Source: Cupriavidus basilensis (GTDB lineage Bacteria; Pseudomonadota; Gammaproteobacteria; Burkholderiales; Burkholderiaceae). Taken from it: a DNA stretch of 64,000 nt. Position 1 is the stretch's first letter, and each line of letters starts with the position of its first letter. Under the pieces are notes generated by a model that was not told the DNA's origin, did no database searches, and saw nothing but the letters and a program-made list of their open reading frames with translations. The stretch is taken from the NCBI RefSeq assembly GCF_008801925.2, contig NZ_CP062806.1:1-64000 (forward strand). The letters run 5' to 3'. Both the position numbers and the translations under genes were made by a program. Of this stretch, positions 55,866 through 64,000 are shown one piece after another.

Positions 55866-56873
55866 TTAGCCAGTTTTGGCAAAGTTTCTGTCAACACAAC
55901 CGCGAACTCGCCGGACGGTCTCGGATGGCTTCTCCCCAAAGAGCTTTGCATAGTCAATGGCAAACCGACTTAAATGCAGGAATCCCCAACTCAAGGCAAT
56001 ATCCTGCACCGAACATGGGTGTGCGCTCTGAAGGAGTGCACGATGCACAGCGTTAAGCCTAATGGTGCGAAGATAGGCTACCGGGTTAATACCTACGATT
56101 TCCTGAAAGGAGTATTGCAACTTTCTCCGGCTAGCACCGACAAAGTTGCACAGTTCAAGAATGGAAAGGGGGGAATCTCGTGGCGTCTCCGCATAGGCTC
56201 TCGCCCGATCCACCGTCCTTTTGCGGGCTGTGGGCGTAAGCGGCGGGCAATCGATATCGGCATCTAGAAGGTCGAGAACGTTGAGGAGTACTGCGTCGCG
56301 CACGCCATTAAGCAGACCTGCATGATTCAGGATGGGGCTTCCGAGCATCCTGCTATCCAGTAGCCCGCGAGCGAGCTGTGCGAGTCCCTCCGGATCTCCA
56401 GTCTGGGATCTCCGATAGCATTTAGGCAGGTCCTCTAGTCTGAACTTTCTACGCTGACGTCCAAGTGCCTCGGCTAGCTCTGCCTCATCGAGATCAATGT
56501 AGAGGACGTCTGAATCTTTTGGTGCCTGTATTTCAGGATGCTGGCTGCTTCGGGCGATGAGGTGGCTAACATCATCAAGGCGGCGCCCGGCACATCGGAA
56601 CGCATCAGGCCCCTTTAAAGACAGACTGAATGTTATGGAGCTAGGTGAACTCGCTCCATTCTTGCTAATAGATTGGTTAGCCCGGTCACGCATCATCTGC
56701 ATCCCATCAAGCTGCAGGCTGATGACCTCTCCCTCGAATTTTCCGCTTGAAAGTTGGTCGAGTCGAACGTCCCAGTGGTTGTAGCTGTTGGCGTGCTCTT
56801 CTACGTCATGAGTGCGGTGATAGCCCAATAAGTAGGGGTTGCTCTCGATTGGAGTATCTGTCAAGTTATGCAT
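55866..56873 (-). CDS. AraC-family transcriptional regulator (EutR-like), second gene
   Basis: A 335-aa AraC regulator of the same subgroup as the 39.8-kb gene: both open with a DV(D/E)EHA block followed by W(N/D)(L/V)R(Y/L)DQL and a G(R/K)F(S/E)GE motif. The C-terminal HTHs are SILELCNFVGASRRKLQYSF then VVGINPVAYLRTIRLNAVHR-like (here EIVGINPVAYLRTIRLNAVH) and ALSWGFLHLSRFAIDYAKLF. The N-terminal sensing domain is otherwise diverged, so it probably senses another ligand. It stands alone between IS debris and the amidase/MFS operon, which it may control. Confidence 0.9.
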   Translation of the reverse strand: MHNLTDTPIESNPYLLGYHRTHDVEEHANSYNHWDVRLDQLSSGKFEGEVISLQLDGMQMMRDRANQSISKNGASSPSSITFSLSLKGPDAFRCAGRRLDDVSHLIARSSQHPEIQAPKDSDVLYIDLDEAELAEALGRQRRKFRLEDLPKCYRRSQTGDPEGLAQLARGLLDSRMLGSPILNHAGLLNGVRDAVLLNVLDLLDADIDCPPLTPTARKRTVDRARAYAETPRDSPLSILELCNFVGASRRKLQYSFQEIVGINPVAYLRTIRLNAVHRALLQSAHPCSVQDIALSWGFLHLSRFAIDYAKLFGEKPSETVRRVRGCVDRNFAKTG

Positions 56874-57223
56874 TGCAAAGCGCCTATGATTAACTCATCG
56901 CAACGTGCAATCTCTGTTCCTACATAAATTGTTGCTATGAAAATTTGCCAAAAACGGATAGCCGCTCGTCTCGCTCCTTTTTGTTCTCGAGGAAGTTCGA
57001 GCATCAGGATTGTAGCCGCCATGTTCGATCTCGCGTGCTGAAGATCGAGCACGAATTTGCCCGGGCCGTGTGCTCGAATCCGACTGCACGCGCTTGATGG
57101 AAGAATTGAGGGCCTAGTTGCTCGCAATAGTCAACCGCCTTGGACGACGGGGAGAAGCTTGGCGAGCCGAACCGGGCATTAGTTTCGCGTTGAGTTCATC
57201 AAGAGGAGGAACTCGACCCTGGG
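56874..57223. other. Intergenic region, no gene seen
   Basis: About 350 bases between the divergent side of the AraC gene and the 3' end of the amidase gene. It probably holds the AraC promoter; no clear sigma-54 or terminator signal was found. Confidence 0.4.
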
Positions 57224-58681
57224 TTAGCCCGCCTGCGGTGGTAACGCGAGCGGACTTAATCGATCAAACCACGGGCGCGCGCGCTCCAGTTGGCCCGCCA
57301 GCCGGAACAAGATATCCTCACGGCCAAGCCTTCCGACAAACTGCACACCGATAGGTAAACCGTTCTCGTTCCAGAAAAGCGGTACCGACATCGCTGGCTG
57401 CCCGCTAGCATTGAAGTAGGGCAGGAAGGCGGTATAGAGCAACGTGTCGGTACGATGGGTGACGTAGTCTCGATCGGCAGCATAGCGGCCAATTCGCGCC
57501 GGCGGAGTCGTGAGTGTAGGCGTGAGTAGGACGTCGTAGGACTCCATGAATGTCCCTAATCGGCGCCCGACCTGATGCATCCGCGCAATTGCGTCGGCAT
57601 AGTCGGCGGCGGAGTGACGAAGCGCAAAGTCCACGGACGTGAATGACGATATTTCAAGGCTCTCAAGGCTGGGACGCACCCCGAGCGAGGCGCTCCCTAC
57701 TCGCACTGCTTGAGATGTTCCGGCGGCGACAATGAGCCGCATCGCATGGCCAAATGCCTCGAAGTCCAGATCCGGCAATGTCACGTGCTCAACTTGATGA
57801 CCCAGTCCCTCGCACAGGCGCGCCGCATCTTCCACGGCGGCGATGCAGTCTTGATGCACCGGTGCGCCGGATGGTGAGTCTAATATCAGTCCGATGCGCA
57901 GCGGCTGCAACGGTCGCTCGAGTTCCGCTAGATACTTGCCCATATAGGCCGGCGCCGCATATGGCGCGCCTAGATCAGCGCCGTGCGTTGCGTCGAGAAC
58001 GGCAGCACTGTCCCGAACCGAACGCGAGACGACGTGTTCAACACTCATCCCTCCCCATCCCTCCCCAGCGACAGGACCAAGTGGATTGCGCATCTTCGTG
58101 GGTTTGAGACCAAATAGGCCACAACAGGCCGCGGGGATTCGAATCGAACCACCGCCGTCGGACGCGTGGGCCACGGGCAGGATGCCAGCTGCCACTGCAG
58201 CAGCAGCGCCCCCCGACGAGCCCCCAGAAGAGTAGTCGGTATCCCAGGGATTCCGAGTAGGCGCGCCGTAAGCTGGGCTTTCCGTCGTGCAATTAGCGCC
58301 AAACTCAGGCGTGGTTGTCCGACCGAAGAAATTGAACCCGGCACGTCTTAGGCGCGCCGCGAGTTCACTGTCATGTTCACAGCGCACACCTGCGAATAAC
58401 CGAGAACCATTGGTAAGGCGGAACCCGCTAACTGCAAGCATGATGTCCTTAACCAGCATAGGCACGCCTGCAAAGCTTCCGCGGACGGGCGACTGTTCCA
58501 TGGAGAACGCGACGGTACGCGCCATGTCGAGTTCCTCCCAGCAGACCGCGTTGATGAAGGGCTGTACGCGCAACATCTGCTCGACTGCGCATTCCAACAG
58601 CTCGATGGGGCGGACTTCTTTCTCTCGAACCAGCATCGCTAGTGCCAGTCCATCATGGAGCAAGTATTCGGATAATTTCAT
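57224..58681 (-). CDS. Amidase signature enzyme, NylA-like
   Basis: A 485-aa amidase-signature hydrolase. The Ser-cisSer-Lys triad is visible: K78 (MLVKDI), S155 (SSGGSSGG) and S179 (DGGGSIRIP). The stretch [20 protein letters not shown] then [11 protein letters not shown] closely follows the pattern remembered for 6-aminohexanoate-cyclic-dimer hydrolase (NylA), and differs from GatA-type amidases. Substrate is therefore a small cyclic or linear amide. It begins 19 bases after the MFS transporter stop and is cotranscribed with it. A NylB-like hydrolase lies at 62046. Confidence 0.85.
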   Translation of the reverse strand: MKLSEYLLHDGLALAMLVREKEVRPIELLECAVEQMLRVQPFINAVCWEELDMARTVAFSMEQSPVRGSFAGVPMLVKDIMLAVSGFRLTNGSRLFAGVRCEHDSELAARLRRAGFNFFGRTTTPEFGANCTTESPAYGAPTRNPWDTDYSSGGSSGGAAAAVAAGILPVAHASDGGGSIRIPAACCGLFGLKPTKMRNPLGPVAGEGWGGMSVEHVVSRSVRDSAAVLDATHGADLGAPYAAPAYMGKYLAELERPLQPLRIGLILDSPSGAPVHQDCIAAVEDAARLCEGLGHQVEHVTLPDLDFEAFGHAMRLIVAAGTSQAVRVGSASLGVRPSLESLEISSFTSVDFALRHSAADYADAIARMHQVGRRLGTFMESYDVLLTPTLTTPPARIGRYAADRDYVTHRTDTLLYTAFLPYFNASGQPAMSVPLFWNENGLPIGVQFVGRLGREDILFRLAGQLERARPWFDRLSPLALPPQAG

Positions 58682-58700
58682 AGTCTTGACTCACTCTTCC

Positions 58701-60029
58701 TTATCGATTGACAAGCTGCGAGGGGATCAATAGAGCGGCCAAACTTCCCAGTGCGGTACAGGTTGCGAGGATGGTCAGGCCCCATGTTGGGCTACCAGTC
58801 GCTGAGAATAGCCATCCGAACATGGTAGGGCTGGAAAAGCCCGCGATCTGCCCGAAGGCGTTGATGAAAGCTATGCCTACTGTGGCCGCCCCGCCAGACA
58901 GAATTGCCGTCGGCAAGTTCCAGTACAAGGCATTGCCGATGATATTTCCGCAAATCGCGGCCAAACAGGCCAGCCACAGAAGCTGCGGGTCATGGAGAAC
59001 GATTGGCATAGATGCCGTGCCAACGGCGCAAACCAGGCCGGGAATGACGACATGCCAGCGTCGCTCGAGCATCAGGTCAGATGTGCGCCCAAGGATAAGC
59101 ATGGCGACGAGTGCGACTACATAGATCGCGGAGACCATCCACCCTAGCTTGACCGGGTCCATCAATCCGGCGGAGCGCAGCATGGACGGCATCCAAAAGT
59201 GCAAGGTCACGTTGCCAAGGATAGAGAAGTTCACGACGGCCAGTAGCCAGACCGTCGGTGAACTCAGTGCTTTGCTCATTTTGTGCACGACTGCGTGGCT
59301 CTGATCACCTTGCGTTCGCTGCTGCAGAAACTGCTTTTCCCCTTCAGTAAGCCACCTTGACTTACTGATCGAGTCATCAAGAAACCTCAACGTAACGATC
59401 CCTAACAACACGGCGGGAATTCCCTCGATGAGGAAGAGCCATTGCCAGCCCGCGAGTCCATACGCACCTGAAAAACTTTTCAGTATCCAACCAGAAAGCG
59501 GGCCGCCCACGATGCTCGACATCGGAATCGCAGCCATGAAGAGTGTGATAACGCGACTACGACGCTGCGCCGGATACCATTGCGTTAGATACAGCATGAC
59601 CCCTGGAAAAAAGCCGGCCTCCGCCGCCCCGAGAAGGACGCGCAGCACATAAAACTGCATGGGTGTTTGCACAAAGAGCGTCATCACGGACAACAGGCCC
59701 CATGAAACCATAATTCGCGCAATCCAGCGCCGAGCACCGAAGCGAGCGAGCAACAGGTTACTCGGCACCTCCAGGAGGAAATAGCTCACAAAGAAGATTC
59801 CCGCCCCGAGTCCGAAGACGGCCTCACTGAAGCCAAGATCCGCAAGCATAGCGCTCTTAGCGAATGAGACATTGACCCGATCGAGGAAGGCGAAAACGTA
59901 GCAGACAAAGAGTAAGCCGACGATTCTGCGAGTCACCTTGGCATAAATTCTGTCTTCATCGACGGCATCGTAGTCAGCGAGATCCGTAGACGCTCGAGCT
60001 GCGTACGGGAGGTTGGTTGAAAAAGGCAT
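58701..60029 (-). CDS. MFS transporter, anion:cation symporter family
   Basis: A 442-aa 12-segment major facilitator transporter. The first helix (RRIVGLLFVCYVFAFLDRVN) leads into VSFAKSAMLADLGFSEAVFG, then LLARFGARRWIARIMVSWGL and AAEAGFFPGVMLYLTQWYPA (the ACS-family signature), then WQWLFLIEGIPAVLLGI. The ATG at 60029 is preceded by GGAG; an upstream in-frame ATG at 60062 lacks one. Members import organic anions such as tartrate, phthalate or amide-derived carboxylates. It forms an operon with the amidase and is divergent from a LysR gene that probably controls both. Confidence 0.9.
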   Translation of the reverse strand: MPFSTNLPYAARASTDLADYDAVDEDRIYAKVTRRIVGLLFVCYVFAFLDRVNVSFAKSAMLADLGFSEAVFGLGAGIFFVSYFLLEVPSNLLLARFGARRWIARIMVSWGLLSVMTLFVQTPMQFYVLRVLLGAAEAGFFPGVMLYLTQWYPAQRRSRVITLFMAAIPMSSIVGGPLSGWILKSFSGAYGLAGWQWLFLIEGIPAVLLGIVTLRFLDDSISKSRWLTEGEKQFLQQRTQGDQSHAVVHKMSKALSSPTVWLLAVVNFSILGNVTLHFWMPSMLRSAGLMDPVKLGWMVSAIYVVALVAMLILGRTSDLMLERRWHVVIPGLVCAVGTASMPIVLHDPQLLWLACLAAICGNIIGNALYWNLPTAILSGGAATVGIAFINAFGQIAGFSSPTMFGWLFSATGSPTWGLTILATCTALGSLAALLIPSQLVNR

Positions 60030-60204
60030 CTGGTCTCCACTAGAGTTCTGGGCTCTGCGCACCGCGCGTTAAGCTGATTAGATGCTAACCAAAGTCATCT
60101 GCCGCGGGTACTGATATTATTTAAGCGCGAGCACTTTTGGTTATCACCTAGTCTAGTAGTCGGGCCCCCCCGCCGGCTGCTCATCCTTTGCGATTCAGGC
60201 AGAA

Positions 60205-61107
60205 ATGAAAAATCATCAGCTTCGGGCGTTGGTCAGCATCGCCCAATATGGCAGCATGCGCGCGGCGGCGAAGGCACTTTCCTTGTCGCAAACCGCGCTG
60301 ACAAAATCAATCCGTGAGTTTGAGCTTGAACTGCATGCCACCCTGCTACATCGGAGTCCCCAGGGCGTTCAATTGACAGACGTGGGGAACGAGCTGCTGC
60401 ATCACGCGAAGCTGATTCTTGCGGAAATGGACGAGGCTCGTGCCGCTGTACGTGCCATGCTCGGCAGGAGCACACCCCGCGTCACAGCCGCAGTAACACC
60501 GGCATTTTCTGTCCTGTGTCTGCCGCAGACCCTGGAGAGATTTCGATCACGCTTCCCTGATGCGACCCTCAGCATTCGAGACGCGTTCCTGTCGCAGACA
60601 TTGCCTATGCTGCGCGATGGCACGGTAGATTTGGCGATCACAGCGCTGCTCCCTGATACGTTGGGGCCAGATCTGTCGTTTGAGCCATGGGGCATGATGA
60701 GCATAGCGATCGTAGGGCGCCGAGGCCGCTTCAGTAAAGCTCTGCGTACGATAGATAGTTTGACGGATGCGGCTTGGATAATGGATAGTTCGAGCGGAGG
60801 CATTAGCGAAGCCGTCCGCAGGTGGCTAACGCAGCACAATGTTTCTATGCCCAGCACCGTGATCGAATGCCCATCGTCATTTGCCTCCATGGTCCTGATC
60901 ACGCAAGGCGACGTAATCGCTCCAGTCCCACGTGCAATGTTATCGACACCGTGGCTGGCTTCGAGTGAAGAGATCGGTTTGGTCGAAGCATCTCCGACGG
61001 TGCCATTCGGTATCGTAATTCGTGCAGGCAGCAGGCTTGACGCACCCGCTAACTGGTTCTTGGAATGCGCGCGAATTACTATTAAGTCTAGTTCGCTAGA
61101 TTCTTAA
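60205..61107 (+). CDS. LysR-type transcriptional regulator
   Basis: A 300-aa LysR regulator. The HTH is at residues 4-40 (LRALVSIAQYGSMRAAAKAL then SLSQTALTKSIREFE), like the GbpR/AbgR-type LTTRs for aromatic and amide compounds. The effector domain begins RVTAAVTPAFSVLCLPQTLE. It is divergent from the MFS/amidase operon across 175 bases, the classical arrangement for an LTTR and its target. IS debris begins shortly after its stop. Confidence 0.9.
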   Translation: MKNHQLRALVSIAQYGSMRAAAKALSLSQTALTKSIREFELELHATLLHRSPQGVQLTDVGNELLHHAKLILAEMDEARAAVRAMLGRSTPRVTAAVTPAFSVLCLPQTLERFRSRFPDATLSIRDAFLSQTLPMLRDGTVDLAITALLPDTLGPDLSFEPWGMMSIAIVGRRGRFSKALRTIDSLTDAAWIMDSSSGGISEAVRRWLTQHNVSMPSTVIECPSSFASMVLITQGDVIAPVPRAMLSTPWLASSEEIGLVEASPTVPFGIVIRAGSRLDAPANWFLECARITIKSSSLDS

Positions 61108-61240
61108 TGAATCGCTGAATGTTATTTATATTTCTTAGAGACTTTTTAAAAAGGAGCCCCGGGGGCTGTTAACCTTTTCGGCAAGCTGTTAACCTTGGCC
61201 ATCTGAACAACTGGAACCGAGGGGATGATCGCGCCGATCA

Positions 61241-61742
61241 TTGACGACGAACTTGGGGGCACTGATCGAACCTTCGCTGCAGCCGCCGAGACCTCGACGC
61301 AAGAAGTGTCCAGGGCGGCCACCGGTTTCGAACTGGGCTGCACTGCACGACATCCTGTTCGTGTTCAAGACCGGCGTACGCTGGTGCGACCTGTCGACCA
61401 AGTTGGGATTTGGGTCGGGGCCGACCTGCTGGAGGCGCTTGCGCGATTGGCAGACGGCCGGCGTTTGGAAGCGATTGCGCGAGCTACTGCTGCCGACGTT
61501 GCGCGAGGTCGGCCAGCTCGATTTCTCCCGAGCAGCCGTCGATTCATCGTCGGTGCGAGCCGTTGGGGCGGGCGAAAAACTGGTCCGAACCCCACGGATC
61601 GCTCGCGACCAGGTTCCAAGCATCACATCCTCGTCGATGCAAATGGCGTCCCCATTAGTGCAATCCTGACCGGGGCGAACCGCAACGACGTCACCCAATT
61701 GCTGCCACTCATCGACGCGATCCCGCCAATTCGCGGCGTGCG
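61241..61742 (+). pseudogene. IS5-family (IS427-like) transposase, frameshifted and truncated
   Basis: The N-terminal frame gives ALHDILFVFKTGVRWCDLST and WRRLRDWQTAGVWKRL, then DFSRAAVDSSSVRAVGAGEK (first catalytic Asp). After a shift near 61575 the second frame gives TDRSRPGSKHHILVDANGVP then LTGANRNDVTQLLPLIDAIP and IRGVRGR. The C-terminal Glu domain is missing and replaced by IS3-family sequence at 61743. Confidence 0.82.
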
Positions 61743-61942
61743 CGGTCGTCGAACACCTGTGGCGCAGCGTCAAATATGAGGAGGTCCACCTGAAAGCCTA
61801 AGACTCGGTCAGTTATGCGCGCCGCTCCGTCGCTGACTACCTGAGCTGGTACAACCAACCACGGCCCCATTCCAGTCTGGCAGACAAGACTCCGAATGAG
61901 GCATACTTCGCCACGCTGCCAGCGATCAAATCGGCAGCTTGA
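61743..61942 (+). pseudogene. IS3-family OrfB C-terminal fragment
   Basis: In the frame VVEHLWRSVKYEEVHLKA, stop, DSVSYARRSVADYLSWYNQP then RPHSSLADKTPNEAYFATLP. This is the OrfB C-terminal Glu motif region of IS407/IS3-like elements. It has an in-frame TAA near 61799. It is fused directly to the IS5 fragment, so two dead elements recombined here. Confidence 0.8.
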
Positions 61943-62045
61943 CTGCCCCAGCGCCTCCACTTAAAAATCCGGATCCCCTGTCCGAACAAACGGCGCCACC
62001 TCTGAGGACCCTGTTAACCGGGGCGCCACTGGTTAGCTCACAAGG

Positions 62046-63200
62046 TCAGTCAAATTGCTGCGAAATTGCACGAAGGCATTCGATAGTCTCAATTTCCCGA
62101 TTTGTCTCTTCCGTCATGGTTGTCCCGTATGCATGGTTCGACGAGAGTTTGACAATGACGACGCCGCGGGAAGGATCAACATAAACGAATTGGTTGTAGA
62201 TACCGATCGCGCTGAACTCGTTTCGATTGCCGTCGGGAATCCACCATTGGTAGCCATAGCCGAGTGGCAACGTGTGGTCCGCCAAGATTGGCATTCCCGG
62301 CATCAGGTGGAGTGCGTCAGGAGTGATCGAGGCCTTCACCCAGGCTTTGGGGACGAGCTGCTTGCCCTTCCAGACACCGTCCTTTCGATACAACTCTCCC
62401 AGTTTTGCAAAGTCACGAGCGGTAAGGTTGAGTCCTGCGAACGCCATCTCCATCCCGACGCTGTCAATCAGCCAGTAGCCCGGCGACGTCATTCCGAGCG
62501 GTTCATACAGCCGCTCCTTCATGTAGTCGGTCAGTGAGCGCTTTGTTGCGTGAACCACCAGGGCGCCGAGCGCCTGCGTGTCTCCCGAGTTGTAGCGACA
62601 CACCGTGCCGGGCCGACTCTCGCTCACCATGCCGGCGACAAACGCATCAAGCGTACCCACGTCACTCATAGCGGCGCCGAGACGGAAAACGTCCGAACTG
62701 GAATCATGGTAATCCTCATTCCAGCGTGCACCCGATGACATCTGCAATACTTCCTTGATCCGGACGCCGTCATATGCCGAACCCGTCGGTACAGGAACAT
62801 AGTCGCTGATTGCATCGTCAACGCTACGGATGTGGCCCTCGGCTATGGCGATACCTACCAGAGCCGAGACAAAGCTCTTCGAGACTGACCACGAGATCCA
62901 CTGCACGTTTCGGCCGCCGGTTAGAGCATACCGCTCGTAGCGAACGACACCATCTTTCAGTACCAGTAGCGCTGCCGTGTCGGTATCCGAAAGGAATCCT
63001 TCAAGGGAGCGGGTCGCGCCTCCAAACTCATAGGTTGGCGGGAGTGAGATCGGCTCGCCATCGGGAAACTCGCACGGCACCGCGGACTGCGGCATCCGAG
63101 ATGTGGGCAAAATTTCCTTGAAGCTGGAGAACGACTCATGTTGCGATGTGCCGTTGAACAGCGGCAAGCGGTCTAGTGTCGTCTTTTCCTGATCAATCAT
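62046..63200 (-). CDS. Serine hydrolase, class C beta-lactamase fold (NylB/EstB-like)
   Basis: A 384-aa serine hydrolase without a signal peptide. The SxxK motif is S105-V-S-K108 (ISWSVSKSF) and the Tyr motif is CRYNSGDTQALG (Y203). The block YWLIDSVGMEMAFAGLNLTA then RDFAKLG is characteristic of the 6-aminohexanoate-dimer hydrolase (NylB) branch of this superfamily. It could hydrolyse short linear amides or esters. It is about 3.4 kb from the NylA-like amidase and on the same strand, separated by the LysR gene and IS debris, so it may once have been part of the same catabolic set. Confidence 0.85.
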   Translation of the reverse strand: MIDQEKTTLDRLPLFNGTSQHESFSSFKEILPTSRMPQSAVPCEFPDGEPISLPPTYEFGGATRSLEGFLSDTDTAALLVLKDGVVRYERYALTGGRNVQWISWSVSKSFVSALVGIAIAEGHIRSVDDAISDYVPVPTGSAYDGVRIKEVLQMSSGARWNEDYHDSSSDVFRLGAAMSDVGTLDAFVAGMVSESRPGTVCRYNSGDTQALGALVVHATKRSLTDYMKERLYEPLGMTSPGYWLIDSVGMEMAFAGLNLTARDFAKLGELYRKDGVWKGKQLVPKAWVKASITPDALHLMPGMPILADHTLPLGYGYQWWIPDGNRNEFSAIGIYNQFVYVDPSRGVVIVKLSSNHAYGTTMTEETNREIETIECLRAISQQFD

Positions 63201-63720
63201 TTGTGAACTCCGTTACAAGTTGATTTCTTCCACAAAGTGGCGTCTTGGCCGGGATACCATCCGCCACATGGAACAATCGCAGGCAAACCAATGCCGTCCA
63301 GGCGGCCTGATACCTTCCCAAAACGAAACGGCGACAAGAGGCTGGTTCAAGCGTATTCTGCGGGAGGGCTGTAGCCCGCCGTTATCCATTTTCAGCAAAG
63401 TTTTGCGGATACCTGCTGGGCGATATGGGTGCTTCGTGTATCCCGAAGATGCGCAGCCATTTTCAATGTACGATGACCATGAGGAAGCGATCGCCACCGG
63501 GACCGATGAGGCGTAGCATGACAACGCAGATGTTGTTACGCTGGATGCCCTAGTCATTGGCACAATCGGTGGCGGAAAGTTGCGGAAAACCAGCGACTTT
63601 GTTATCGCGATGCTACAGCCGATGGCTCCCGACGACCCGCGGGCGAACTGCTGCGCCAGTGCGGAAAGCCACCATTGCTGCCGCCACATGTCAACTGATT
63701 CTCGAAACTTGCCTAAACGC
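63201..63720. other. No recognisable gene
   Basis: About 500 bases upstream of the NylB-like gene and before the AraC remnant. Frames of 98 codons (+) and 158 codons (-) overlap each other and resemble nothing. Promoter signals for the NylB-like gene should lie near 63210-63300 on the minus strand. Confidence 0.4.
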
Positions 63721-63745
63721 AGGCTCGCTGACGGACTTTTTTCTC

Positions 63746-63842
63746 ATGTTTTCTTCTTTGCCCCACGCCGCACGGCCATGGATTCATCAGGTTTTCAGTC
63801 GCGACGTAGACGAGCATGCGATCGCGCAACATGACTGGACCG
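63746..63842 (+). pseudogene. 5' fragment of an AraC regulator duplicating the 39.8-kb gene
   Basis: ATG at 63746 starts MFSSLPHAARPWIHQVFSRD then VDEHAIAQHDW, near-identical to residues 1-35 of the AraC regulator at 39840. Similarity extends ~25 bases upstream (CTGACGGACTTTTTTCT), but the -24 element of the sigma-54 promoter is not preserved. After HDW the sequence changes abruptly to an IS3-family end. Hence a decapitated paralogue, cut by IS insertion. Confidence 0.85.
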
Positions 63843-63879
63843 ATGTTGCCCCTGTTTGGTGTAGCTCTTAACTCTCGGG

Positions 63880-64000
63880 TTATGCGGCCTTTTTACGCTG
63901 TGCCGCATGCCAGCGTTGCTCGTATTGCATGGGACTGAGATAACCCAGCGCGGAATGCAGCCGTCGGTGATTATAAAAGGCCATCCAGTCCAGCACCGCG
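63880..64000 (-). CDS. IS3-family transposase OrfB, C-terminus (runs off the window)
   Basis: Minus strand reading gives AVLDWMAFYNHRRLHSALGY then LSPMQYEQRWHAAQRKKAA and a TAA at 63882-63880. This is the conserved C-terminal end of IS3-family OrfB proteins (YNxxRxHSALGYLSP). The rest lies beyond base 64000. The element end is probably at about 63843, where TGTTGCCCC resembles the TTGCCCC core of the terminal repeat at 55759; the two fragments may belong to the same IS type. Confidence 0.85.
   Translation of the reverse strand, partial: AVLDWMAFYNHRRLHSALGYLSPMQYEQRWHAAQRKKAA

Noticed and set aside
63213..63689. A 158-codon minus-strand frame upstream of the NylB-like gene
   Set aside because: No recognisable domain; composition looks random and it overlaps an opposite-strand frame of similar quality.
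1..64000. tRNA or rRNA genes
   Set aside because: None was recognised by eye on either strand; a covariance-model search would be needed to exclude a degenerate tRNA.

Overview
The window reads as part of a large plasmid or secondary replicon of a high-GC beta-proteobacterium. Cupriavidus/Ralstonia-like Burkholderiaceae is the best guess, from the Bug-family receptor, LysR/AraC-rich accessory genes, the H-NS-like protein and the IS content; this is inference from gene types, not a database search. It opens with a Rep_3-type initiator (repA) converging on a parAB-like pair. About 3.4 kb of gene-free DNA follows, packed with TAGCTA-type iterons and containing a tandem repeat of about 310 bp: a candidate origin and/or centromere.

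Layout: (1) 0-6 kb, replication, partition and iterons. (2) 7.2-19.1 kb, a broken carboxylesterase/gamma-glutamyltransferase chimera divergent from a hydantoinase/oxoprolinase pair (hyuA-hyuB) and a complete dipeptide-type ABC importer. (3) 19.1-24.4 kb, integrase and LysR remnants, an H-NS-like gene and an intact IS200/IS605 element (tnpA + tnpB). (4) 24.9-31.8 kb, a Bug receptor, flavoprotein dehydrogenase, aldehyde dehydrogenase and aminotransferase with a LysR regulator. (5) 31.8-33.1 kb, a second, truncated tnpB copy and an IS5 remnant. (6) 33.1-38.4 kb, a LysR gene divergent from a metallo-beta-lactamase-fold hydrolase, a Tat-exported FMN 2-hydroxy-acid dehydrogenase, a beta-helix-like protein and a broken pirin. 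(7) 38.4-39.7 kb, ISL3 and IS3 debris. (8) 39.8-53.5 kb, a complete quinohemoprotein amine dehydrogenase (QHNDH) locus: AraC regulator, sigma-54 activator, maturation genes qhnF-qhnE-qhnG, an aldehyde dehydrogenase, and structural/maturation genes qhnA-qhnD-qhnC-qhnB. (9) 54-55.8 kb, ISL3/IS3 debris. (10) 55.9-63.2 kb, an AraC regulator, NylA-like amidase, MFS transporter, LysR regulator, IS5/IS3 debris and a NylB-like serine hydrolase. (11) The end holds a truncated second copy of the 39.8-kb AraC gene, cut by an IS3-family element that runs out of the window.

The best-supported system is the QHNDH locus. QhnC carries every residue needed for the three Cys-to-Asp/Glu thioethers and the cysteine tryptophylquinone, at the published spacing, behind a 28-residue leader. 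The radical SAM (QhnD), subtilisin-like (QhnE), ABC (QhnF) and flavoprotein (QhnG) maturation genes are all present. Amines would be oxidised in the periplasm to aldehydes, and the divergent aldehyde dehydrogenase would oxidise these further. Matching sigma-54 promoters face outward from the qhnA/aldehyde dehydrogenase intergenic region. A 12-base motif there recurs just upstream of the sigma-54 activator gene, suggesting a self-contained amine-responsive regulon.

The least explained structure is the 2.46-5.85 kb iteron field. Other points of interest are the TnpB lacking the usual RuvC-II glutamate, the NylA-like/NylB-like pair, and the ISL3 remnants bracketing the amine island.
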